Assembly (NCBI GenBank): GCA_024641465.1
Contig: JAHEDB010000022.1
Location: forward strand, 1 to 12,468
Reading direction: 5' to 3'
Source of the DNA: Chromatiales bacterium
Lineage (GTDB): Bacteria > Pseudomonadota > Gammaproteobacteria > UBA6429 > Thiohalophilaceae
Length of the DNA: 12,468 nucleotides
The notes beneath the pieces are model-generated. The model was not told the origin of the DNA, ran no database searches, and worked only from the letters and a program-made list of their open reading frames with translations. A program made the position numbers and the translations under genes. Shown piece after piece: positions 7,063-12,343 of the stretch; within the stretch, counting starts at the first letter, position 1, and every line of letters starts with the position of its first letter.

Positions 7063-7084
7063 TTTGCCGCAGCATAATAATATT

Positions 7085-7102
7085 TTAGGGTCAGAGTAAA
7101 AA
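7085..7102. repeat. 18-bp direct repeat, copy 1 (RAYT element outer left end)
   Basis: TTAGGGTCAGAGTAAAAA is identical to the copy at 7160-7177. It lies 64 bp beyond the transposase stop and probably marks the outer left edge of the element. The reverse of its GAGTAAAAA core recurs on the far side of the gene at 7948-7956. Confidence 0.75.
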
Positions 7103-7129
7103 TAAAATTTAAATTAGAAATAATTTTTT

Positions 7130-7153
7130 GTCGGGCGAAAATTAAAAATTTAA
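7130..7153. repeat. REP-like hairpin between the two 18-bp repeats
   Basis: TAATTTT and AAAATTA form a 7-bp inverted repeat around a 10-nt loop (TTGTCGGGCG), the only GC-rich patch in the segment. Y1/RAYT enzymes recognise hairpins of this sort in single-stranded DNA. The role here is inferred from position. Confidence 0.4.
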
Positions 7154-7159
7154 AATCAA

Positions 7160-7177
7160 TTAGGGTCAGAGTAAAAA
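7160..7177. repeat. 18-bp direct repeat, copy 2 (overlaps transposase stop codon)
   Basis: This exact copy of 7085-7102 contains the transposase stop codon (TGA, minus strand 7168-7166) and encodes the last residues FLL. The coding end and the repeat are therefore one sequence, a sign that repeat and gene travel together. Confidence 0.75.
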
Positions 7178-7876
7178 CTCATCAGTCATTCTTTGCCTGA
7201 CCTTTGGACCGCGTTTCAATTCGACGACACGCCGACCGGTAAGTGTTTCGATCTTTTCCTTGAACCTGTCGTCACCTAACGCCAGACCTTTATTGGCAGA
7301 ACGCCGAATCTCTTGCAAAACATCTTCTTCCAAACATTCGTCAAATAATTTTTGATATTGTGAAACGCGTTGTTCTGTCGTCGCACCCAACTCCAGATAA
7401 GCCGGATGAGGCGTCCATAATTTCACATCTTGCCCGTTGCCATTGGCGCGATAACTGGACCATCTATAATCTACTGGTGATGACACCAGTCCTGCCCTGA
7501 CAGGATTCATCTCAATATAGCGTTGGCAAAGCAACAGATAATTATTCTCTTCCACAACACAGGATCTGAACCGTCCCTCCCACAAGGTCCCTGTGCGCCG
7601 GTACGTAGTATTGAAGTAACGAACATATAGCCGCCCAGTCGTCTGCATCAATTTCGATATCCCATCCGCACTTGTGGGGGTCATGAGCAGGTGGACATGA
7701 TTCGACATCAATACCCAGGCATGAATCGACACCTGGTATTGCCGGGAATATTCCGTCAACCAGTGTACATACGCGGTAAAATCTTCATCTGATAAAAAGC
7801 AGGCCTGGTGGTTGTTACCGCGCTGGATAACGTGTTGCGGTAGCTCAGGCAAACAGAGACGTGGCAAACGCGCCAT
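7166..7876 (-). CDS. REP-associated tyrosine transposase (Y1/HUH family, RAYT)
   Basis: This 236-aa single-strand DNA transposase belongs to the IS200-like Y1 superfamily. The metal-binding HUH motif is His60-Val-His62 (MSNHVHLLM). The catalytic tyrosine is probably Tyr120 in RYIEMNPVRAGLV, the best conserved RAYT segment. The opening ARLPRLCLPELPQHVIQRGNN and the WEGRFRSCVVEENNY block are also typical. Past the roughly 150-residue catalytic core is a basic C-terminal region (RRSANKGLALGDD...RRVVELKRGPKVRQR) found in many RAYTs. AGGGGGAA just upstream of the ATG gives a good ribosome-binding site. All key residues are intact, so it could be active. RAYTs are often single-copy domesticated genes that mobilise or maintain REP sequences, rather than selfish insertion sequences. 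Confidence 0.92.
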   Translation of the reverse strand: MARLPRLCLPELPQHVIQRGNNHQACFLSDEDFTAYVHWLTEYSRQYQVSIHAWVLMSNHVHLLMTPTSADGISKLMQTTGRLYVRYFNTTYRRTGTLWEGRFRSCVVEENNYLLLCQRYIEMNPVRAGLVSSPVDYRWSSYRANGNGQDVKLWTPHPAYLELGATTEQRVSQYQKLFDECLEEDVLQEIRRSANKGLALGDDRFKEKIETLTGRRVVELKRGPKVRQRMTDEFLL

Positions 7877-8209
7877 TGTTCCCCCTACTAAAACTTAAGT
7901 TAAATAATTAAAATATACTGAATATCGGAGATATCATATTTAAATATTTTTTACTCCGTGTAAGAATTTTAATCTCATCCAGGCTGTACGGTTAGTGACA
8001 TTTGTTACAATCAAAGTACAGTTGTTGTCAGGAAGATAAACTCCCCCAACCAATCCTGATCAAATATTCATCATTACCCTACAGCAAAAGCATGCAACAA
8101 GCGGTGAACTTTTCTGCCGTGTACGACACTAAGGTTTCAGTAGCATGTCGATACCGTTGATATTACAAGCGGGCTGTAGGGTAATGTCGTCAGGAACTGA
8201 ACCAGGAAT
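7877..8209. other. Non-coding stretch upstream of the transposase
   Basis: No convincing gene is visible. The first 85 bp are the AT-rich flank of the RAYT element, including the inverted repeat core at 7948-7956. The rest contains the 115-bp segment bounded by 14-bp inverted repeats (8072-8186). I find no confident promoter or RNA gene. Confidence 0.5.
8072..8186. repeat. 115-bp segment with perfect 14-bp terminal inverted repeats
   Basis: CATTACCCTACAGC (8072-8085) is the exact reverse complement of GCTGTAGGGTAATG (8173-8186). Nested inside, CAAgCGGT (8098-8105) can pair with ACCGTTG (8153-8159) with one bulge. The segment could be a small non-autonomous element (MITE-like) or a structured RNA. 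It contains no ORF and no attC-type core sites. Confidence 0.6.
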
Positions 8210-8533
8210 ATGAGACACCGATACAACAACTGGCCGCGATCACTGCTGGCGATACTGGTTCTTACCAGCCAGCTCTCCACCACGCCTGAACCGCGTGCAG
8301 TGGCAGACTCAAGCAGCAGCGCCACATTCAACACTGTCCTGTTCCTGCCACTATTGACCCATCGCGAAGAAGCGGTCGACACAAGCCGACAACCCACGGG
8401 CGCACACCATGCGCATATAACGGACACCCTCGCATATTATTCCCTGCCACTCACTCATCGCCATGATGATTCGGTTTATCACAACGGCACTCACCACGCC
8501 TATCACGCCAGGGCGCCACCCCTTGCCATCTGA
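8210..8533 (+). CDS. Doubtful small His-rich secreted protein
   Basis: This is a 107-codon open frame. Its start resembles a signal peptide (basic MRHRYNNWPR, then hydrophobic SLLAILVLTSQLS), and its second half is rich in histidine (HHAH, HRHDD, NGTHHAYHA). AGGAAT sits too close to the ATG for an ideal ribosome-binding site. I do not recognise a family. The His-rich tail could bind metal, which would suit the neighbourhood, but low complexity and lack of homology make a chance ORF about as likely. Confidence 0.3.
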   Translation: MRHRYNNWPRSLLAILVLTSQLSTTPEPRAVADSSSSATFNTVLFLPLLTHREEAVDTSRQPTGAHHAHITDTLAYYSLPLTHRHDDSVYHNGTHHAYHARAPPLAI

Positions 8534-8551
8534 TGAATAGCGGAGCAAACG

Positions 8552-8581
8552 ACATTGCACGTCAGTCACGACGTGCAATGT
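8552..8581. promoter_or_regulatory. Perfect 12-bp inverted repeat upstream of the HPF-like gene
   Basis: ACATTGCACGTC (8552-8563) and GACGTGCAATGT (8570-8581) are exact reverse complements around a 6-nt loop, 48 bp before the HPF-like start. No T-run follows on either strand, so it is not a standard intrinsic terminator. It may be an operator or an mRNA leader hairpin. Confidence 0.5.
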
Positions 8582-8629
8582 GCACCGTATCGCCACAAAT
8601 CAGACTTTCAACTATCTGGAGAACACCAC

Positions 8630-8992
8630 ATGATTAAACAAATCGTCAGTCGTCACATGGAACTTGATCAGGAGCTCAAGACAAAGGTCGCCCACTTGAT
8701 CAACAGGATTCCACGCTATGATCTCAATATCACCAGCATCCGCGTCATTATCGAGGACGTCAACGGCCCAAATAAGGGTGGCATAGATATGCGTTGTCAT
8801 CTTTCGGTACGGGGTGCGCACAAGCTGGATATCGAGATCGAGGAGATCGATGAAAACTGCTGGCAGGCCGTCAGCCTCGCCTTCCAGCGCCTGAATCTGG
8901 TCCTGTCGAAAATTCATCTGCAACGTCGCTTCATGCGCACCAACACCGCCAGCCTGACAGGGCAGCGGACAAACCGATGGCCAAAGCACTAA
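8630..8992 (+). CDS. HPF/RaiA-family ribosome-associated protein
   Basis: This 120-aa protein matches the short S30AE-type group that binds the small ribosomal subunit and helps put ribosomes into hibernation under stress. Recognisable parts are the opening (IVSRHMELDQELKTKVAHLINRI, where family members have a MELT-type helix), the strand IRVIIEDVNGPNKGGIDMRCHLSVRG (the NGP...GID-RC pattern is typical) and the helix ENCWQAVSLAFQRLNLVLSKIHLQRR. The last 20 residues are a basic, unstructured-looking tail. ATG 8630 is chosen because GGAG lies 8 nt upstream and the family's N-terminus begins here; in-frame codons back to 8555 run through the 12-bp inverted repeat. No long C-terminal HPF dimerisation domain is present. 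It appears monocistronic. Confidence 0.78.
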   Translation: MIKQIVSRHMELDQELKTKVAHLINRIPRYDLNITSIRVIIEDVNGPNKGGIDMRCHLSVRGAHKLDIEIEEIDENCWQAVSLAFQRLNLVLSKIHLQRRFMRTNTASLTGQRTNRWPKH

Positions 8993-9095
8993 CTGGTTGA
9001 TCTGTACCCCAGACTAATCCTGGCAATCACGCATATATAAGGATCTGTGCATGCATACTGCACACTATCCTGATATACAATGCCAACGGCGCTAT

Positions 9096-9122
9096 TCTGG
9101 CACTCGCAAAACGGGTGCCAGA
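9096..9122. other. Strong hairpin between the HPF-like gene and the MFS gene
   Basis: TCTGGCACTCG (9096-9106) pairs with CGGGTGCCAGA (9112-9122), an 11-bp stem with one wobble and a 5-nt CAAAA loop. No T-run follows on either strand. It could be a poor terminator for the HPF-like gene, 100 nt past its stop, or a leader structure for the transporter gene. Confidence 0.4.
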
Positions 9123-9186
9123 TACTAACTATCGGTTACCACAACCAGCCTGTTTTTAAACCATCAAGAGTAGCGAGAACGAAACT

Positions 9187-10431
9187 ATGTTACAGGCCGC
9201 AAACGACACGCACGCAAACCCGCATGCCCTGACGCCCATCGAACGAAGGGCAACGGCCTCGCTTGGTTTGATTTTTGGTCTGCGCGTACTCGGCCTGTTC
9301 ATGATCCTGCCGGTGTTTTCCCTCTACGCCCATCAACTGACCGGGTTCACCGCGGCGCTGATGGGCCTGGCGATCGGCGCCTATGGCCTGAGTCAGGCGC
9401 TATTGCAGATCCCCTTTGGCATGTTGTCGGATCGGATCGGTCGCAAGCGGATCATCTATACCGGACTCGTGCTGTTTGCGATTGGCAGCGTGGTCGCGGC
9501 CATGTCGGATTCCATCTACGGCGTTATCGTCGGTCGGGCATTGCAGGGCGCCGGCGCCATCGCGGCGACCATCATGGCCCTGCTTGCCGACCTGACGCGC
9601 GACTCCGTGCGCACCAAGTCCATGGCGATGCTGGGGGCCAGTGTCGGTCTATCCTTTACCCTGGCGCTGGTGCTGGGTCCTTTATTCAATCACTGGATCG
9701 GAGTACAGGGTATTTTCTGGCTGACCGCCGGCCTGGCCGTGTTTGCCATGCTGGCGACACGTTTTATCGTGCCCGATCCACAGCAGAGTCCGGTGCATGA
9801 TGATGCCGAGGCCGTGCCCGGACAATTTGGCCGCGTGCTGCACGACCGGCAATTGCTACGTCTCAACTTCGGTATCTTTGCCTTACACGTACTCATTACC
9901 GCCAACTTCGTCGTCCTGCCGCTGCTGCTGCGCGATAGCCTGCACCTGCCACCGGCCCACCACGCCTGGCTGTATCTGCCGGTACTGTTCCTGTCCGCGA
10001 TTGTGATGTTATTTGTTATCGCGATGACCGAACGACGGCACCTGCACAAGCCGGTGTTTATCGGCGCGATTGTGCTGATGGGCCTGGCCGAGACAGGGCT
10101 GTGGTTTTTTCATCAGTCGCTGGTCAGCGTCAGCCTCCTGTTGTTTGTTTTTTTTACCGGCTTCAACCTGATGGAAGCGAGCCTGCCCTCGCTCGTCTCG
10201 CGCATGGCGCCGCCCGGCAGTAAAGGTACCGCCATGGGGGTCTACAGTAGTTCGCAGTTTCTTGGCGCCTTCGTCGGTGGCGGGGCCGGGGGTTGGTTGC
10301 TTGGGGTATTCGATATCGGCGGGGTGTTTGCCGCCTGTGCGGGCGTCACGCTGATCTGGTTAATCGTCGCCGGTGGCATGCAGGCGCCGGTGCCTAAAAA
10401 GGCCGGCGTATCCGCTACGCCGGCCGGTTAA
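9187..10431 (+). CDS. YajR-like MFS transporter without the YAM domain
   Basis: This 414-aa, 12-helix major facilitator resembles E. coli YajR throughout. The loop 2-3 signature motif A is GMLSDRIGRKRII (residues 78-90). Other YajR-like stretches are LRVLGLFMILPVFSLY in helix 1, GRALQGAGAIAATIMALLADLTRDSVRTK, LNFGIFALHVLI, GFNLMEASLPSLVSRMAPPGSKGTAMGVYSSSQFLGA and the closing helix. E. coli YajR carries a C-terminal cytosolic ferredoxin-like YAM domain of about 65 residues; here the protein stops shortly after helix 12. The substrate of YajR-type proteins is not settled; proton-driven drug or solute export is the family expectation. The ribosome-binding site is weak (GCGAGAACG). The final 9 codons double as the terminator hairpin of the convergent arsRM operon. 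Any link to arsenic is only by position. Confidence 0.88.
   Translation: MLQAANDTHANPHALTPIERRATASLGLIFGLRVLGLFMILPVFSLYAHQLTGFTAALMGLAIGAYGLSQALLQIPFGMLSDRIGRKRIIYTGLVLFAIGSVVAAMSDSIYGVIVGRALQGAGAIAATIMALLADLTRDSVRTKSMAMLGASVGLSFTLALVLGPLFNHWIGVQGIFWLTAGLAVFAMLATRFIVPDPQQSPVHDDAEAVPGQFGRVLHDRQLLRLNFGIFALHVLITANFVVLPLLLRDSLHLPPAHHAWLYLPVLFLSAIVMLFVIAMTERRHLHKPVFIGAIVLMGLAETGLWFFHQSLVSVSLLLFVFFTGFNLMEASLPSLVSRMAPPGSKGTAMGVYSSSQFLGAFVGGGAGGWLLGVFDIGGVFAACAGVTLIWLIVAGGMQAPVPKKAGVSATPAG
10396..10425 (-). terminator. Intrinsic terminator of arsRM, inside the MFS coding end
   Basis: GGCCGGCGTA (10401-10410) and TACGCCGGCC (10416-10425) form a perfect 10-bp stem with a 5-nt loop. Read on the minus strand it lies 17 nt past the arsM stop and is followed by TTTTT (10400-10396). 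On the plus strand these bases are codons of the transporter (KKAGVSATPAG), and no T-run follows. It is therefore directed at arsRM. Confidence 0.85.
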
Positions 10432-10442
10432 TAACCTGAAAC

Positions 10443-11321
10443 CTAGCAACAACCCGCGGGGCCACAACCACAACCGCCGGGCTTCACACCTTCAATCGTC
10501 GCGGAAACAACATAGTCCGTGACATTGTGGTCCGGCGCCCAGTCGCGAATAAAATCCTTTGAGGCGTCTTTCGGCTGAATGCTCACCCGTTCAAATCCGG
10601 TCGCCACGATCATGGCTTGCAGGTCATCAATCAATGAGGCGTTACCCATGCAACCGGCGATCAGCAGCGGATCACTGCGCATCGCCTCCGGCAGTTCGAT
10701 GGTCGCCACCACATCCGAAATGGCTAGGCGGCCACCGGGCTTGAGGATCCGAAAGGCCTCTTTAAACACCTGCGCCTTATTCGGCGACAGATTGATCACA
10801 CAGTTGGAGATGATCACATTCGCGACATCATTGGCAACCGGCAGGTGTTCAATCTCACCCAGCCGAAATTCCACATTGGTGTACTTGCCCTTGGCGGCAT
10901 TGTGGCGCGCCTTGCTCAACATGTCCGGCGTCATATCGATGCCGATCACCCGTCCCTTAGCGCCGACTTCCTGCGCCGCCAGGAAACAATCGAAACCACC
11001 ACCGGAGCCGAGGTCGACTACCACTTCACCATGCTTGAGCGAGGCAATCGCACGCGGGTTACCGCAGCCCAGTCCCATGTCCGCGCCCTCCGGCACGGCA
11101 TTCAGATCCGCTTCGCTGTAACCAAGACGCGTCGATATCAGCGTATTGATCGCCGCGTCGTCTGACACACCGCAACAACTGCTGCCGATACCGCAGGCAT
11201 CACCCGCATTATTGGCCTGCGCCACCCTGGCGTAGGCCGTACGCACCTCCTGACGATGCGAATCGTGTTTATCGTGTTCGCTATCTTCTGGCTTGGGGCT
11301 ACAGCAATTATTCTCGCTCAT
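10443..11321 (-). CDS. arsM: Arsenite S-adenosylmethionine methyltransferase
   Basis: ArsM adds methyl groups from SAM to As(III), giving methylated and volatile arsenicals. The 292-aa protein has the Rossmann SAM motif VVDLGSGGGFDCFLAA (101-116), the acidic loop GIDMTPDML, and the motif GLGCGNP (83-89). The arsenic-binding cysteines are present: Cys43/49/50 in the N-terminal ACGIGSSCCG region, Cys86, Cys174 (IISNCVINL) and Cys224 (AGCMGNAS). The last two match positions essential in characterised ArsM enzymes. Extra metal-binding features are an N-terminal NNCCSPKPED...HDKHDSH stretch and a C-terminal GGCGCGPAGCC tail. AAAGG precedes the ATG by 8 nt. It follows arsR by 27 bp and is surely co-transcribed with it. 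No arsB, acr3 or arsC is seen in the window. Confidence 0.94.
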   Translation of the reverse strand: MSENNCCSPKPEDSEHDKHDSHRQEVRTAYARVAQANNAGDACGIGSSCCGVSDDAAINTLISTRLGYSEADLNAVPEGADMGLGCGNPRAIASLKHGEVVVDLGSGGGFDCFLAAQEVGAKGRVIGIDMTPDMLSKARHNAAKGKYTNVEFRLGEIEHLPVANDVANVIISNCVINLSPNKAQVFKEAFRILKPGGRLAISDVVATIELPEAMRSDPLLIAGCMGNASLIDDLQAMIVATGFERVSIQPKDASKDFIRDWAPDHNVTDYVVSATIEGVKPGGCGCGPAGCC

Positions 11322-11348
11322 GACAAATACCTTTAAATAAATTAACTT

Positions 11349-11654
11349 CTATATCGGGTTGAAGAATTTGGTTAACTCCACCAGCACCGCAGGTTCCACC
11401 CAGCATTCGATATGCTTGCCGCGTCGTGACATGCTGACCAGACCGGCGCGATTCAATTCCTTCATGTGATGCGACAAGGTGGACGGCGCGATATCCAGGC
11501 CATCCCCCAGCTCGCCCACACAAAACCGCACCGCCTCATCCGGGCTACATTTGGTGCCGGGTACGCAGCAGGTCATCATACGATGAAACAGGGCCAGGCG
11601 ATGGGGGTTGCTGAGGGCCTTGAACATCTCGGTAAAGCGTTCATTGTTCGACAT
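11349..11654 (-). CDS. arsR: ArsR-family metalloregulator
   Basis: This 101-aa winged-helix repressor would release DNA on binding As(III) or a similar thiophilic metal. The recognition helix is within IAPSTLSHHMKELNRAGLV (55-73), followed by the wing (MSRRGKHIECWV). Cysteines 29, 30, 36 and 45 (MTCCVPGTKC...RFCVGEL) form the probable sensor site; the RFCVGEL segment corresponds to the ELCVCDL region of classical ArsR. The frame remains open to 11819, but family similarity begins at MSNNERFTEMFKALSNPHR and the promoter -10 lies only 8 bp upstream of this ATG, so 11654 is the start. There is no ribosome-binding site, and the predicted transcription start coincides with the ATG, so the mRNA is probably leaderless. 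The start codon sits within the palindromic operator, giving tight autoregulation. Confidence 0.9.
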   Translation of the reverse strand: MSNNERFTEMFKALSNPHRLALFHRMMTCCVPGTKCSPDEAVRFCVGELGDGLDIAPSTLSHHMKELNRAGLVSMSRRGKHIECWVEPAVLVELTKFFNPI

Positions 11655-11663
11655 ATTTCGAAC
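11646..11663. promoter_or_regulatory. Perfect palindromic operator at arsR start
   Basis: GTTCGA-CATATT-TCGAAC is a perfect 6-bp inverted repeat with a 6-bp spacer. It overlaps the last two bases of the arsR -10 box and the arsR start codon. Position and symmetry fit an ArsR dimer site, and the SCO promoter carries a near copy at 339-356. Confidence 0.65.
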
Positions 11664-11690
11664 TATAGAAACATTTAGGGTGCCGGTCAA
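11662..11690 (-). promoter_or_regulatory. Promoter of the arsRM operon
   Basis: On the minus strand TTGACC (11690-11685) and TATAGT (11667-11662) are 17 bp apart, close to the consensus. The expected transcription start, about 7 nt past the -10 box, falls at 11655-11654, the first base of the arsR ATG. Confidence 0.75.
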
Positions 11691-11837
11691 GACTAACGAT
11701 AGGGTGAACACGGCAACAACATTAGAGAACGCTGATATTCCATTGATCTGGATCATCACTGCCTGGAAATGGCTGACGATAATAAATAACAGGGCCGTCA
11801 AAACGACACATAAAATCACACACCAGGGAAGTTAGTC

Positions 11838-12320
11838 ATGAACAAAATAGACAAACAACAACTCGCCGAGCAGGCCTCCCAGCAGGCCTTTGATGATGAA
11901 ATTAAATACGGTTGCTGTCCGCAATGCGTGCTGAAGGCGGTGCAATCCACGGTCGGTTATGTCACCGATGAGACCATCAAGGCCAGTCACGGTCTGTCCG
12001 GCGGCGGTGGGCTGATGGGCCTCGGTGCCTGTGGCGCCCTGACCGGCGGACTTCTGGCGCTCAGCGCCAAGCGCGGTCGCGACCACGACAAGTTTGAAAA
12101 GGGCAAATTCGTCGGTAACTTCCGCCTCGGCCAGGAACTGGTGACACGCTTTCAGCAGGAGTTCGGCGGCGTCACCTGTCAGGAGCTACAGCACAAGTTT
12201 ACCGGTCAGACCTATAACATGTGGGATGAGGCCCAGTACCAGGCCTTTAGCGATGCCCGCGGTAGTCAATGCGCCAACGCCACAGCGACAGTTACAAAAT
12301 GGGTAGTGGAGATGCTATAG
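11838..12320 (+). CDS. C_GCAxxG_C_C-family redox protein
   Basis: This 160-aa cytosolic protein shows the cysteine pattern that names the family: CCPQC (Cys26, 27, 30), then GACGALTGG (Cys65, the GCAxxG-type motif next to a hydrophobic glycine-rich helix), then Cys114 (GVTCQEL) and Cys145 (GSQCANA). Such proteins are predicted redox or metal-binding proteins with no well-defined reaction. AGGGAAG lies 6 nt before the ATG. It is divergent from arsR across 183 bp, which suggests arsenic- or redox-linked expression, although the arsR operator lies about 175 bp away. It could supply thiols or bind As(III); that is inferred from the cysteines and location only. Confidence 0.82.
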   Translation: MNKIDKQQLAEQASQQAFDDEIKYGCCPQCVLKAVQSTVGYVTDETIKASHGLSGGGGLMGLGACGALTGGLLALSAKRGRDHDKFEKGKFVGNFRLGQELVTRFQQEFGGVTCQELQHKFTGQTYNMWDEAQYQAFSDARGSQCANATATVTKWVVEML

Positions 12321-12343
12321 AGCTGCCCATGTAATACACCCTG

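Larger units (their letters stand above)
7085..7961 (-). mobile_element. RAYT (REP-associated tyrosine transposase) element, AT-rich
   Basis: The element comprises a single transposase gene flanked by AT-rich DNA unlike the GC-rich neighbours. The 3' side holds two exact 18-bp repeats enclosing a hairpin (TAATTTT ... AAAATTA around 7130-7153). The 5' side carries TTTTTACTC (7948-7956), an inverted copy of the repeat core. This layout fits RAYT elements, whose enzymes act on REP-like sequences with palindromes. The boundaries are my estimate from these repeats; I see no clear target duplication, which IS200/IS605-type enzymes do not make. Confidence 0.6.

Noticed and set aside
7085..7177. CRISPR-like direct repeats
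   Set aside because: There are only two 18-bp copies, tied to the transposase end, with no further repeats or cas genes.
8072..8186. Integron attC site
   Set aside because: The inverted ends suggested it, but the GTTRRRY/RYYYAAC core sites are absent and no integrase is nearby.
8137..8427. Minus-strand ORF across the inverted-repeat unit
   Set aside because: No ribosome-binding site, no recognisable family, and it crosses the non-coding inverted-repeat end.
8555..8629. N-terminal extension of the HPF-like frame
   Set aside because: It starts inside the 12-bp inverted repeat, lacks a ribosome-binding site, and adds residues not seen in the family.
9096..9122. Intrinsic terminator of the HPF-like gene
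   Set aside because: The stem is strong, but neither strand has a T-run after it, so it is listed only as a hairpin.
11744..11755. TGATC-TG-GATCA dyad between arsR and the C_GCAxxG gene
   Set aside because: A 5-bp arm dyad is short enough to be chance and it does not sit on a recognisable promoter.
11655..11819. N-terminal 55-residue extension of the ArsR frame
   Set aside because: It runs back through the promoter and operator and is not part of the ArsR family; the start at 11654 fits the family and the promoter.
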